The notes beneath the pieces were generated by a model. The model was given only the letters and a program-made list of their open reading frames with translations, was not told where the DNA came from and made no database searches. DNA of 64,000 nucleotides from Amycolatopsis orientalis DSM 43388 (GTDB lineage: Bacteria > Actinomycetota > Actinomycetes > Mycobacteriales > Pseudonocardiaceae). The DNA is taken from assembly GCF_000411975.1 (NCBI RefSeq), contig NZ_ASXG01000124.1, positions 29,070-93,069 on the forward strand, in the 5' to 3' direction. The position numbers were made by a program, and so were the translations under genes. This document shows, piece after piece, positions 1-9,683 of this stretch; the stretch's first letter is position 1, and each line of letters begins with the position of its first letter.

Positions 1-1
1 A

Positions 2-1471
2 GCGCGCCACCTGATGCTGCGCCATTTGGCGCTGGCGGGCAAGGTCGTGATGATCGACGAGATCCACGCCTATGACGCCTACATGAACTCGTATCTGCTC
101 AAGGTGCTTACCTGGCTGGGGGCCTATCGCGTGCCGGTTGTGACGCTTTCGGCGACGCTGCCGGTCGAGCAACGCAGGGCTCTGCTGGCGGCGTACCAGT
201 CCGGATCGGGATCTGACGCGGTCGCGACAAGTGACGAGACCACATACCCGGCGCTGACGTGGACCCGCGGCAACTCCACGACGACGCGCGCGGTGCCGGC
301 CTCGGGACGGTCTACTTCGGTCGCCCTGAACAGTCTCCCGGATGATCTCGACCATCTGGTGTCGCTGCTGTGCGACACGCTTGCCGAGGGAGGAACGGCG
401 CTGGTCGTGCGCAACACCGTGCGCCGGGTTCTCGCCGCCGCGCAGCGGCTCGAGCAGGAGTTTCCTGGCGAGGTCAGCGTGACGCATGCGCGTTTCATCG
501 TGGCTGACCGGCTGCGCAAGGACACCGAACTGCTGGATCGCTTCGGCTCCCCACAACGGTCGACGCACCGGCCGTGGCGGCACATCGTGGTCGCGTCGCA
601 GGTCGTGGAACAGTCGCTCGACGTGGACTTCGACCTTCTGGTCACGGATCTGGCGCCGATCGATCTCGTCCTGCAACGCGTAGGCCGAGTCCATCGGCAC
701 CAGCGGGATCGGCCCGCGAGACTCCGTCATGCGTGTGTTTACGTCACGGGAGCGGATTTCGACGCGAGCCCGCCCCAGCTCGACCCGGCTGCTGAGCGCT
801 ACGTGTACGGGCGGTATCCCCTGCTACGTGCGGCGGCGGTCCTGGTCGGCCATTTCGGTTCGACAGTCGATCTGCCCGGCGACATCGCCCCGCTGGTCCA
901 ACTCGCCTACGGGGCCGGTGACATCGGTCCCGCCGAGTGGCAGGAGGCCATCGCCACGGCACGTGAGCAGTGGTCGGATCGCACGGCGCGGCGCGAGCAG
1001 CGGGCCCACGATTTTCAGCTGGCGGGGCCGACGCGGCCTGGTAAGGCGATCGTCGGGTGGCTGTCGGCCGGCGTCGGAGAAACCGATGACGACGCGCAGG
1101 GTCAGGGGCAGGTCCGGGACGGGGCGCCGAGCCTGGAAGTACTGCTCGTCTGCCGCGACGCGGACGGCCAGTGGCGCACGCCGGGGTGGCTCGCCGATCA
1201 GGGGAGATCGCCCATTCCCTGTGAGAAGACGCCGCCGAACGACCTCGCCGAAGTCATGGCCGCGTGCGCGTTACGCCTCCCGCTCACCTTCAGCAACGCC
1301 GCCGCGGAAGAAGAGCTCTGGCAGGCTACGCCGCCGGCGTGGGAGCAGTCTCCACTGATTTATCGGCTACCTGTCCTGGTCGTGGATGAGGACGGGTGGG
1401 GTCGGATCACCGACCGCCGCATCCGCTACAGCCAGGAGCGCGGATTGGAGGTCTTCGACGATGCCGGGTGA
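2..1471 (+). CDS. cas3: CRISPR-associated helicase/nuclease Cas3 (type I-E), 3' part only
   Basis: The open frame enters from before the window, so the N-terminal HD nuclease domain and helicase motif I are not visible. What remains is the SF2 helicase core: a DEIH box (VVMIDEIHAYDAY), motif III (TLSATLP), and motif VI (LVLQRVGRVHRH) following EQSLDVDFD, then the C-terminal region. Cas3 is recruited by Cascade to the R-loop and unwinds and degrades target DNA. The stop lies inside the start of casA (11-bp overlap), so this is the first gene of the cas operon seen here. I see no frame break in the visible part. Confidence 0.93.
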   Translation, partial: ARHLMLRHLALAGKVVMIDEIHAYDAYMNSYLLKVLTWLGAYRVPVVTLSATLPVEQRRALLAAYQSGSGSDAVATSDETTYPALTWTRGNSTTTRAVPASGRSTSVALNSLPDDLDHLVSLLCDTLAEGGTALVVRNTVRRVLAAAQRLEQEFPGEVSVTHARFIVADRLRKDTELLDRFGSPQRSTHRPWRHIVVASQVVEQSLDVDFDLLVTDLAPIDLVLQRVGRVHRHQRDRPARLRHACVYVTGADFDASPPQLDPAAERYVYGRYPLLRAAAVLVGHFGSTVDLPGDIAPLVQLAYGAGDIGPAEWQEAIATAREQWSDRTARREQRAHDFQLAGPTRPGKAIVGWLSAGVGETDDDAQGQGQVRDGAPSLEVLLVCRDADGQWRTPGWLADQGRSPIPCEKTPPNDLAEVMAACALRLPLTFSNAAAEEELWQATPPAWEQSPLIYRLPVLVVDEDGWGRITDRRIRYSQERGLEVFDDAG

Positions 1472-3104
1472 GAGCGAGTTCAATCTTCTCGACGAGCCGT
1501 GGATCCTTGTCCTGGCGCCGGATGGGCGCGAGCACGAGGTCTCGATCCTCGAGTTGTTCGAGCAGGCGGCCGGTTTGACGGTGATCGGGGGTGAGGTTCC
1601 CACCCAGGCCTTCGCCATCACGCGGTTGCTGCTGGCGTTTCTGCATCGCGCGCTCGATGGCCCGCAAGATCAGCAGGAATGGGCAGGTCTGTGGCAGGAA
1701 CCGATGTTGCCGATGCCGGTGATCCAAGATTATGCCGCGCGTGTCCGGTCTCGCTTCGACCTGTTCGATCCGCAGGCCCCGTTCTTCCAGGTCGCTGATC
1801 TGCGGACAGAAAAGGGAGAGGCCTCCGGGCTGGAGAAGATTGTCGCGGATGTGCCCAATGGCGAGCCGCTGTTCACCACGCGGTCGGCGTCGAGCCTGCG
1901 GCGGCTTCGCCCTGAAGAGGCCGCGCGCTGGCTCGTTCACGTGCATGCCTTCGACCCGTCGGGCATCAAGTCGGGTGCCGCAGGTGATCCCACTGTGAAA
2001 GGCGGTAAGGGATATCCCATCGGTCCGGGCTGGTCCGGTCAACTCGGCGGTGTCCTGGCGCAGGGACGTAATCTCCGTGAGAGCCTGTTGCTGAACCTGA
2101 TCGCCCGGGATGTGCCGTCCTATGTGGACGTCGGTGGCCCTGGTGACGTGCCGCCGTGGGAGCGGGAGCCGGACACGGCGCGGTGGCGGGAGCGCCCGCC
2201 GGAGGGCGCGATCGATCTGTACACGTGGCAGACCCGGCGGGTCCGGCTGTTCGGTGGCCGCGATGGGGTCACCGGTGTGTTGCTGTCCAATGGCGACAAG
2301 ATCCAGCCGCAGAACCGGCACATGGTGGATCCGCACAGCGCCTGGCGATACAGCGAGGCGCAGAGCAAGAAACTCAAGACGACCGTCTACATGCCGCGGG
2401 CGCATGACCCCAATCGGTCGGTGTGGCGGGGCTTGGCCGCGATGTTGCCGTCGGTCTCGCCAAGGACGGGCCGGGGCGATCAGCCGCAGGCCTTTCTGGC
2501 CCCGGGCGTGCTGAAATGGGTCGACGACCTGGCCGCGGAGGGCGTGCTGCCCGACGAGTTCGTGGTGCGGCTGCGCGCGCTCGGAGTCGAATACGGTGCG
2601 CAAAGCGCGACCTACGCCGAGATCGTCGACGATGTGTTGCCGTTGCCGGTGCTGCTGCTGCGGGAGGCCAGGCCGGACGCGGGCCGAACGGCCACGGGCG
2701 CTGTCGAGGACGCCGAGCAGGCGGCCGGGCGGGTATGGCGGTTCGCGGAGAACCTCGCGCAGGCCGCGGGGGCGGAGCCGAAGTCGGGCGCGGGTGATCG
2801 AGCACAGGAAACGGTGTATGCGGTGCTCGAGCGGCCGTACCGGGAGTGGCTTGCCGGGCTCGGACCTGGCCGGGAACTCACGGTGGCTCGCACCGCGTGG
2901 CAGCGAACCGTGTGGGGCGCCTGCCGGCAGATCGGTGACCAGCTGATCAGCGGGGCACCGGCGGCGGCCTGGTCCGGACGTGAGGTGAACCAGCGGTTGG
3001 TGAACGTGCCGCTGGCGGAGGTGTGGTTCCACTCGGCGCTGCGCACAGCACTTTCGCTCGTGTTCGCCCCCTCGGCGGACCAGGACCTGGAGGCAGTCCG
3101 ATGA
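1461..3104 (+). CDS. casA: Cascade large subunit Cse1/CasA (Cas8e)
   Basis: 547-residue protein starting MPGESEFNLLDEPWI, the typical Cse1 N-terminus (FNLLDEPWI). In type I-E Cascade this subunit recognises the PAM and recruits Cas3. I chose the ATG at 1461 over earlier in-frame codons because the protein family begins just before NLLDEPWI and the gene would overlap cas3 by only 11 bp. It ends in an ATGA overlap with casB. Position and length fit the family; the identification rests on the N-terminus plus operon order. Confidence 0.93.
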   Translation: MPGESEFNLLDEPWILVLAPDGREHEVSILELFEQAAGLTVIGGEVPTQAFAITRLLLAFLHRALDGPQDQQEWAGLWQEPMLPMPVIQDYAARVRSRFDLFDPQAPFFQVADLRTEKGEASGLEKIVADVPNGEPLFTTRSASSLRRLRPEEAARWLVHVHAFDPSGIKSGAAGDPTVKGGKGYPIGPGWSGQLGGVLAQGRNLRESLLLNLIARDVPSYVDVGGPGDVPPWEREPDTARWRERPPEGAIDLYTWQTRRVRLFGGRDGVTGVLLSNGDKIQPQNRHMVDPHSAWRYSEAQSKKLKTTVYMPRAHDPNRSVWRGLAAMLPSVSPRTGRGDQPQAFLAPGVLKWVDDLAAEGVLPDEFVVRLRALGVEYGAQSATYAEIVDDVLPLPVLLLREARPDAGRTATGAVEDAEQAAGRVWRFAENLAQAAGAEPKSGAGDRAQETVYAVLERPYREWLAGLGPGRELTVARTAWQRTVWGACRQIGDQLISGAPAAAWSGREVNQRLVNVPLAEVWFHSALRTALSLVFAPSADQDLEAVR

Positions 3105-3718
3105 CCCTGGCGGCGGCGGACACCCGATCGCGGCGGCTGGGCCCACTCGGCCGGGCGCTGGCGTGGCGGATCGAACGGCTGCAGCGCGAGTACCTGCGCG
3201 CCGCACCCTCCGCGCGTGCCGATCTGGCGCGGTTGCGGCGCGGGCTGGGGAAGCCCGCGGGCAGCGTGCCGGACCTGTGGGAGATCACGGTGGGCGCGGT
3301 CCCGGAGGAACTCACCTGGCAGCGGGACGAGCCGAGCTACGCCGAGCAGGCCGCCCATGCGGCGCTGACCCTGTACGCGCTGCATCAGCAGTCGCTGACG
3401 GTGCCCGCCCACGTGCCCGGGGTGTCGTTCGGGCGTGCGGTGGGCCGTCTGCGGTTCAGCGATGCGCGCAGCGAGGAGGCCGTGACTCGGCGGTTCATGG
3501 CGGTGGCGACCGCCCAGTCGGTCGACGAGGTGCTCATGCACGCTCGCGGCCTGATCACCCAGCTGCGTACCGAGCGGCAGGGGCTCGACTACGCCCGGTT
3601 CGCCGATGACGTGGCCGGGTTGCTCACGCCGGCCGGTGCGCAGCGCGTCCGGTTGGCGTGGGGACGCGCGTTCTATCGGACCACGGCCGATGACGACTCC
3701 ACCAGCGATCCGGAATGA
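3101..3718 (+). CDS. casB: Cascade small subunit Cse2/CasB (Cas11e)
   Basis: 205-residue protein; two copies normally line the belly of Cascade and stabilise the R-loop. The ATG at 3101 overlaps the casA stop by 4 bp (ATGA), which fixes the start; the longer upstream extension lies inside casA. Features typical of Cse2 are the Arg-rich N-terminal helix region (LARLRRGLGK), the YAEQAAHAALTLYALHQQ helix, and RRFMAVATAQSVDEVLMHAR. It lies between cse1 and cas7 as in all type I-E operons. Confidence 0.9.
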   Translation: MTLAAADTRSRRLGPLGRALAWRIERLQREYLRAAPSARADLARLRRGLGKPAGSVPDLWEITVGAVPEELTWQRDEPSYAEQAAHAALTLYALHQQSLTVPAHVPGVSFGRAVGRLRFSDARSEEAVTRRFMAVATAQSVDEVLMHARGLITQLRTERQGLDYARFADDVAGLLTPAGAQRVRLAWGRAFYRTTADDDSTSDPE

Positions 3719-3727
3719 GGACAGTTC

Positions 3728-4858
3728 ATGAGCCAGACTTTCATCGACCTGCACATCCTGCAGACCGTGCCGCCGAGCAACATCAACCGTGATGACACCG
3801 GTAGCCCGAAGACCGCGACCTACGGCGGGGTACGCCGGGCACGGGTCTCCAGCCAGGCCTGGAAGCGCGCCACGCGCGTCGCGTTCGACGACTACCTCGA
3901 CCGCAATGAGCTGGGAGTGCGCACCAAACGCGTACCGGAGCTGATCGCCGAGGCGATAGAAACTCGCGCTCCGTATCTGGGGCAGCAGGCACGGGAGCTG
4001 GCCGCCGAGACGACACGGCAGATCGGCATGAAGGTCGACGTACCGAAGAAGCAGACCGGGCACGAGCCGGCCCCCGAGGTCGGCTACCTGGTGTTCCTGA
4101 GCCGGCGGCAGATCGAGAATCTGGCGCAGGCGGCGATCGAGGCCGCCGATTCCGACGACGTGGGCAAGGCACTCAAAGCGGCGAAGGTCAAGGAACTCGC
4201 CGACCGTGATCATTCGGTCGACATCGCACTGTTCGGGCGGATGGTGGCCGACCAGGCCGACATCAACGTCGACGCCGCCGCGCAGGTCGCCCACGCGATC
4301 AGCGTGCACCCCGTGGAGACGGAGTTCGACTACTTCACCGCGGTCGATGATCGCAACACCGAGGAGGAAACGGGTGCCGGCATGATCGGCACCGTCGAGT
4401 TCAACTCCTCGACGCTCTATCGTTACGCGACAGTCAATGTGGGCCGGCTGCGCGAGACCCTCGGCGACACGCTCGCGACCCGGCGGGCCGTGGAGGCTTT
4501 CGTGTCGGCGTTCGTGCGGTCGATGCCGACGGGCAAGCAGAACACCTTCGCCAACCGCACCCTGCCGGAGGCGGTCGTGGTGCAGGTGCGTGAGAGCCAG
4601 CCGATCAACCTGGTCGGTGCGTTCGAGCATCCGGTCCGGGAACTCGGTGTGGTGGGCCGGATCAAGGCCGCGTCGGACGCGTTACGTGACGAGGCCCGCG
4701 AGATCGAACGCGCCTACGGTGAGTGCCCGATCGCGGCGTGGGTGACCCGGGTCGGGGACGACACGGCCGGTCTGGACGATCTCGGTCAGAACGTGGCGCT
4801 TTCCACGCTCGTGACCAACGTGGGCGATCTGGTCGCGGCCCGGCTGGACCAGTCATGA
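3728..4858 (+). CDS. cas7e: Cascade backbone subunit Cas7e/CasC (Cse4)
   Basis: 376-residue RAMP-family protein forming the helical crRNA-binding backbone of Cascade. The N-terminus FIDLHILQTVPPSNINRDD followed by SPKTATYGGVRRARVSSQAWKR is the classic Cas7e signature, and GKQNTFANRTLPEAVVV near the C-terminal third is also typical. A Shine-Dalgarno-like GAGGA sits just ahead of the ATG, 9 bp after casB. The stop overlaps the cas5 start by 4 bp (ATGA). Confidence 0.95.
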   Translation: MSQTFIDLHILQTVPPSNINRDDTGSPKTATYGGVRRARVSSQAWKRATRVAFDDYLDRNELGVRTKRVPELIAEAIETRAPYLGQQARELAAETTRQIGMKVDVPKKQTGHEPAPEVGYLVFLSRRQIENLAQAAIEAADSDDVGKALKAAKVKELADRDHSVDIALFGRMVADQADINVDAAAQVAHAISVHPVETEFDYFTAVDDRNTEEETGAGMIGTVEFNSSTLYRYATVNVGRLRETLGDTLATRRAVEAFVSAFVRSMPTGKQNTFANRTLPEAVVVQVRESQPINLVGAFEHPVRELGVVGRIKAASDALRDEAREIERAYGECPIAAWVTRVGDDTAGLDDLGQNVALSTLVTNVGDLVAARLDQS

Positions 4859-5592
4859 GCGTGGTCGCCTTGCGGCTGGCGGGACCCCTGCAGTCCTGGG
4901 GTGCCGGCAGCCGGTTCGTGCGGCGGGCGACCGAGCGGGAACCCACCAAGAGCGGCGTGATCGGACTCGTCGCCGCCGCGTACGGGTTACGCCGGACCGA
5001 CCCACTCGAGGACCTGCTCGGGCTGCGCCTCGGCGTGCGCGTCGACCAGCCCGGCCAGCTCATGAGGGACTTTCAGACCGCCCAGCGCGCGAAACGCGAA
5101 CGCGACGGCAGCCTCACGTGGCACTCGCTGCCGCTGTCGCATCGCTACTACCTCACCGACGCCGCGTTCCTGGCTGTGTTGGAAGGGGACCGGTCACTGG
5201 TCGAGAGCATCGACCAAGCCATCCGAGCGCCCCAGTTCCCCCTCTACCTCGGTCGCCGATCGTGCCCACCCGCTGGGCCTATCGCTCTGGGCGTGACCGA
5301 CGACGACCTGCACACCGCGCTCGCCACCTGGTCGTGGCAGGCCGGCTCAGCCGTGCAACGCCAGCACCGCGAGCGCGTGGTACGACTCGCGATCATGCGA
5401 GACGCCGCGCCCGGCGAGCCCGGCACGGAGTCGATGCGCGACGCACCGGTGAGCTTCGATCCCAACCGTCGCGAATACGCCTGGCGACCCGTCACACGCG
5501 GCAGCGTCGAGATCGCCAACCCGCACGGCGTGGTCGACCCCTCCACGGAGCACAACCCGATGTCGGCGTTGGGAGGACCTTCGTGTTCCTGA
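4855..5592 (+). CDS. cas5e: Cascade subunit Cas5e/CasD
   Basis: 245-residue RAMP protein that binds the 5' handle of the crRNA. It starts MSVVALRLAGPLQSWG, the conserved Cas5e opening (LRLaGPLQSWG), followed by TEREPTKSGVIGLVAAA. The ATG at 4855 overlaps the cas7 stop as ATGA; upstream in-frame codons lie inside cas7. A C-terminal FDPNRREYAWRPVTRGSV segment is typical of the family. It overlaps the cas6e start by 10 bp. Confidence 0.94.
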   Translation: MSVVALRLAGPLQSWGAGSRFVRRATEREPTKSGVIGLVAAAYGLRRTDPLEDLLGLRLGVRVDQPGQLMRDFQTAQRAKRERDGSLTWHSLPLSHRYYLTDAAFLAVLEGDRSLVESIDQAIRAPQFPLYLGRRSCPPAGPIALGVTDDDLHTALATWSWQAGSAVQRQHRERVVRLAIMRDAAPGEPGTESMRDAPVSFDPNRREYAWRPVTRGSVEIANPHGVVDPSTEHNPMSALGGPSCS

Positions 5593-6257
5593 CCCAGATG
5601 CCGATCAATCCTCGCCGCCGCGGATCGCGGTTGTTGCTGTCGTCACCGCACGCGATGCACGCCGCCGTACTGGCCGGATTCGCCGATGCGCGACCCACCG
5701 AGCGAGGGCGCGTGCTGTGGCGCGTCGACACCTACGGCACCCATCGGGTTCTGCTGTTCGTCGCCAGCCCGGGCAAGCCCGACTTCACCCACATCGTCGA
5801 GCAAGCCGGCTGGCCCTCCACCGAGGCGTGGGACACGCGCGTCTACGACGGGCTGCTGGAGTCGCTGCGCAAAGGACAACGATGGCAGTTCCGGTTGACC
5901 GCCAACCCCGTGCACTCGGTCCGGCTGCGCGACGGGGAGGACACCAAACCCGTCGGACACGTCACGATCGCGCAGCAGCAACAATGGCTGCTCGGCCGGG
6001 CCGCCCGGCTCGGATTCCGTATCCCCGACAGTGCGGTCGGACAGGGCGAACACGACCTCGCGGTGGTCGAACGAGGCATCCGCCGCTTCGGCCGCAAAGG
6101 TGTGCGGGTCACGCTGTCCACAGCGACGTTCGAAGGCCACCTCGACGTCGAGGACACCACGCTGCTCAAACGCGCGCTGACCTTCGGCATCGGCCGCGCC
6201 AAGTCCTACGGCTGCGGACTGCTCACCCTCGCCGCCCCGGCCGGAAGCTCCGCATGA
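5583..6257 (+). CDS. cas6e: crRNA-processing endoribonuclease Cas6e/CasE (Cse3)
   Basis: 224-residue RAMP nuclease that cuts the CRISPR repeat hairpin to make crRNAs. I start it at GTG 5583 (VFLTQMPINPRRRG), because MPINPRRR is the conserved family N-terminus; the longer in-frame extension is antisense-like sequence within cas5. LLSSPHAMHAAVLAGF carries the expected catalytic-region His. The C-terminal glycine-rich loop GIGRAKSYGCGLLTLA is diagnostic of Cas6e. It overlaps cas1 by ATGA. Confidence 0.94.
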   Translation: MFLTQMPINPRRRGSRLLLSSPHAMHAAVLAGFADARPTERGRVLWRVDTYGTHRVLLFVASPGKPDFTHIVEQAGWPSTEAWDTRVYDGLLESLRKGQRWQFRLTANPVHSVRLRDGEDTKPVGHVTIAQQQQWLLGRAARLGFRIPDSAVGQGEHDLAVVERGIRRFGRKGVRVTLSTATFEGHLDVEDTTLLKRALTFGIGRAKSYGCGLLTLAAPAGSSA

Positions 6258-7204
6258 ACACGATCGGCCGGCACGTCTCCCAGCCGAAGGACCTGGTGCG
6301 AGCATCCGACCGGCTGTCGTTCCTCTACCTCGACCGCTGTGTCGTCAACCGCGACAGCAACGCGATCACCGCGACGGACGAGCGCGGAACCGTGCACATC
6401 CCGGCCGCGGCAGTCGGGGTTCTGCTGCTCGGTCCCGGCACCACGATCACCCACCAAGCGATCACCCTCATGTCCGACAGCGGATCGACCGTCGTATGGG
6501 TCGGCGAGCGGGGCGTACGCTACTACGCTCACGGCGTCTCACTCGCCCGCTCATCGCGGCTGCTGCTCGCACAGGCCGAAGCGGTGACCAACACCCGGTC
6601 TCGCTTGCGTGTCGCGCGGGCGATGTATGAGATGCGCTTCCCCGACGAAGACGTCTCGACCCTGAACATGCAGCAGCTACGAGGCCGGGAAGGCGCCCGC
6701 GTCCGCCGCGTGTACCGCGAACACTCCGAACGCACCGGAGTGGACTGGACCAGTCGGACCTACGATGTCGACGACTGGGACGCCGGCGACGAGGTGAACA
6801 AGGCCCTGTCCGCCACCAACGCCGCGCTCTACGGCATTGTGCATTCCATCATCGTCGCACTCGGCTGCTCGCCAGCGCTCGGATTCGTCCACACCGGACA
6901 CCACAGATCCTTCGTCTACGACATCGCCGACCTGTACAAAGCCGAACTCACAATCCCGGTGGCCTTCGACATAGCCGCAAGCTCATGTGACGACATCGCA
7001 GGCGAAGCACGACGGCGTGTGCGAGACGCTCTCCACAAAGGCAAACTCCTGCAACGATGCACCCGCGACATCCAACGCCTCCTGTTGGGCGACGAAGCCG
7101 ACGACAAGACCGGTGACGACTACTTCGAGGTCGACGTCCTCTCGTTGTGGGACGAGCGCCACGAATCGGTGCCCGGCGGCGTTTCATACCGGAGCGACAC
7201 ATGA
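6254..7204 (+). CDS. cas1: CRISPR adaptation integrase Cas1 (type I-E)
   Basis: 316-residue integrase of the Cas1-Cas2 spacer-acquisition complex. Metal-binding residues are visible in LRGREGARVR (Glu), GFVHTGHHRSFVYD (His) and DIADLYKAELTIP (Asp). The N-terminus (DRLSFLYLDRCVVNRD) and RYYAHGVSLARSS are typical of the I-E subfamily. The start at 6254 overlaps the cas6e stop by 4 bp, and the stop overlaps cas2 the same way, so the adaptation genes are translationally coupled to Cascade. No truncation is seen. Confidence 0.96.
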   Translation: MNTIGRHVSQPKDLVRASDRLSFLYLDRCVVNRDSNAITATDERGTVHIPAAAVGVLLLGPGTTITHQAITLMSDSGSTVVWVGERGVRYYAHGVSLARSSRLLLAQAEAVTNTRSRLRVARAMYEMRFPDEDVSTLNMQQLRGREGARVRRVYREHSERTGVDWTSRTYDVDDWDAGDEVNKALSATNAALYGIVHSIIVALGCSPALGFVHTGHHRSFVYDIADLYKAELTIPVAFDIAASSCDDIAGEARRRVRDALHKGKLLQRCTRDIQRLLLGDEADDKTGDDYFEVDVLSLWDERHESVPGGVSYRSDT

Positions 7205-7632
7205 TCGTCATCGTCCTGACCGCCGTGCCACCCGGACTCCGCGGGCACCTCACCCGGTGGCTACTGGAAATCAGTCCAGGCGTGTTCGTCGGGCATCTAC
7301 CCACCCGCGTCCGCGAACTGACATGGGAACGCGTCATCGAGTTCGTCGACGACGGACGAGCGCTCATGGTTTACACCGTGAACGGCGAGCAACGACTCGC
7401 GTTCGAGGTACACGGACACGACTGGACACCTGTCGACTACGACGGCATCACCCTCATACGCCGACAAACGGTCCCCGACTACATCCCGGCCAACGGACCG
7501 ACACAGCAACAACGAAGACCAGCCCGCCCCTCCCGTGGTGGAACGTCCATGCGAGATGAGACCGTGTGGAAACGTCGGCAAGCGCGACGAAAATTCCGCC
7601 CGAAACCACCGCCGGCAAACGAGAAAGATTGA
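7201..7632 (+). CDS. cas2: CRISPR adaptation protein Cas2 (type I-E)
   Basis: 143-residue protein starting MIVIVLTAVPPGLRGHLTRW, the I-E Cas2 opening, followed by ISPGVFVGHLPTRVRELTWE. The core ends near LIRRQTVPDY (about residue 93). A basic, Gln/Arg/Pro-rich tail of about 50 residues follows, longer than the roughly 95-residue E. coli protein but in the same frame with no break. The tail ends directly before the CRISPR leader, so run-on into non-conserved sequence is likely. Confidence 0.93.
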   Translation: MIVIVLTAVPPGLRGHLTRWLLEISPGVFVGHLPTRVRELTWERVIEFVDDGRALMVYTVNGEQRLAFEVHGHDWTPVDYDGITLIRRQTVPDYIPANGPTQQQRRPARPSRGGTSMRDETVWKRRQARRKFRPKPPPANEKD

Positions 7633-7697
7633 TCTTGAGTCGGGGCAAAGTGAAGCAAATCGAGCAGATCTGATCACATCGACCCAGGTCAAGAAGT
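7633..7697 (+). promoter_or_regulatory. CRISPR leader
   Basis: The 65 bp between the cas2 stop and the first repeat are clearly more A/T-rich than their surroundings (runs such as GAAGCAAATCGAG and TCAAGAAG). This is expected for a leader that drives array transcription and marks the integration end. It is short, and part of the leader may lie in the cas2 tail. No confident -35/-10 pair was picked. Confidence 0.6.
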
Positions 7698-9683
7698 GTG
7701 CTCCCCGCGCAGGCGGGGATGATCCGAGGTTGACGAGCACGTCGCATCGATAGCTAATGTGCTCCCCGCGCAGGCGGGGATGATCCGAGATCAGCTGTGT
7801 ACTGCCGCCTGAGCTGGGCGTGCTCCCCGCGCAGGCGGGGATGATCCCGCCGCAGGGCACGAGCCCCCGAAGTCCGGGAAGTGCTCCCCGCGCAGGCGGG
7901 GATGATCCCTGTCGCAGAGAAGTTCTGAGCAAGGCTTCGTCGTGCTCCCCGCGCAGGCGGGGATGATCCCCCATACCCCAGCGGGAAGTTGACCGATCCG
8001 ATGTGCTCCCCGCGCAGGCGGGGATGATCCGGGCTGAGCCACCGTGTGGAAGAAACTGTGGACGTGCTCCCCGCGCAGGCGGGGATGATCCGGTCACCAG
8101 GTCGGTGTTGAACGCGTACTCGTCGTGCTCCCCGCGCAGGCGGGGATGATCCGGTCTGCAGGGGTCGAGCCTGAACGCGGGAAACGTGCTCCCCGCGCAG
8201 GCGGGGATGATCCGTACTGGACGCGTGGTGAAGGTGCGGCGCGCTGTGCTCCCCGCGCAGGCGGGGATGATCCCATCGCGATCCAGGCCGATGACGCCAC
8301 GGACGCGTGCTCCCCGCGCAGGCGGGGATGATCCGCCTCTGCGGACCCGGAGAACCTGACCGCCCCGGTGCTCCCCGCGCAGGCGGGGATGATCCCCCCC
8401 GGTTCAGCCATGCGGTGAGCCTGTCCACGTGCTCCCCGCGCAGGCGGGGATGATCCGAAGGATGGTCGATCCGGGACCGTTGATCGTCCGTGCTCCCCGC
8501 GCAGGCGGGGATGATCCGGCGCGGATCCAAGGTGCACTAGGGAACATCCTGTGCTCCCCGCGCAGGCGGGGATGATCCGGACGGCAAACCCGACCCGCAC
8601 CCCTTCCGACTGTGCTCCCCGCGCAGGCGGGGATGATCCGAGGGTCTGTACGCGCTGCCGACTTCCGGCCTGGTGCTCCCCGCGCAGGCGGGGATGATCC
8701 CAGGTAGTAGATCCCCGGATGCTGGATGAGGATGTGCTCCCCGCGCAGGCGGGGATGATCCCGCCACATGGCTGCTGAAGAACGGTGGGGCGGCGTGCTC
8801 CCCGCGCAGGCGGGGATGATCCGCGTAACGCCATCAGCCACGTGCCGTCAGAGCCACCAGTGTGCTCCCCGCGCAGGCGGGGATGATCCGCAGTATCTGC
8901 TGGTGGGTAACCGGGAGCCGCTGTGCTCCCCGCGCAGGCGGGGATGATCCCCCGATGTACGACTCGCTGTACTACATCCTGACGTGCTCCCCGCGCAGGC
9001 GGGGATGATCCCCGGTACTGGGGCGATCACCCTGGCGGCTGGAAGTGCTCCCCGCGCAGGCGGGGATGATCCGCAGTACGCCGCGTTCCTTCGCCCTAAG
9101 CGGACGTGCTCCCCGCGCAGGCGGGGATGATCCGGGCGGTAGGTTCGCCGAGGACGCCCGCCGGGCGTGCTCCCCGCGCAGGCGGGGATGATCCATCAAC
9201 CCCGGGATGCCGGACCCGGCGACCATCGTGCTCCCCGCGCAGGCGGGGATGATCCGGGGGACACCTACGCTCAATCCGGATGGACAGCCGTGCTCCCCGC
9301 GCAGGCGGGGATGATCCGCCACCCCCAACGGCCGGAAACTGTGGAAGTGGGTGCTCCCCGCGCAGGCGGGGATGATCCCGTCGCCCCCGCGGAAGTACTC
9401 GCCCGCGGAACGTGCTCCCCGCGCAGGCGGGGATGATCCCGTGAAATGGCTTGGCACAAAGACGCCGTTGACGTGCTCCCCGCGCAGGCGGGGATGATCC
9501 CAACAGCGTGTCACCGACTGTCCACCCGGACACGTGCTCCCCGCGCAGGCGGGGATGATCCCGCCATGTCAGCTCGATCAACCAGATCCCGGACGTGCTC
9601 CCCGCGCAGGCGGGGATGATCCCTGCCAGTACCGGCACTGGCGCAGCGGCAACATGTGCTCCCCGCGCAGGCGGGGATGATCC
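7698..9683 (+). CRISPR. Type I-E CRISPR array, 33 repeats and 32 spacers
   Basis: Thirty-three copies of a 28-nt repeat start at 7698, 7759, 7820 and so on to 9656. Each begins GTGCTCCCCGCG, has a CCCCGC/GCGGGG hairpin with a GCAG loop, and ends GGGGATGATCC. I found every copy identical, including the last. Spacing is 61 bp (33-nt spacers) apart from three exceptions: spacer 9 (8214-8245) is 32 nt, spacer 19 (8823-8861) is 39 nt and spacer 26 (9256-9289) is 34 nt. The base after each repeat is almost always G or C. The array reads in the same direction as the cas operon. Confidence 0.99.

Noticed and set aside
1407..4630. Minus-strand open frames of about 600 and 670 codons opposite casA-cas7
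   Set aside because: Antisense shadows in high-GC DNA; the plus strand carries clear Cas motifs and coupled starts.
7726..7726. Counting the 29th base as part of the repeat
   Set aside because: It varies between G, C and once A, so the conserved repeat is 28 nt.
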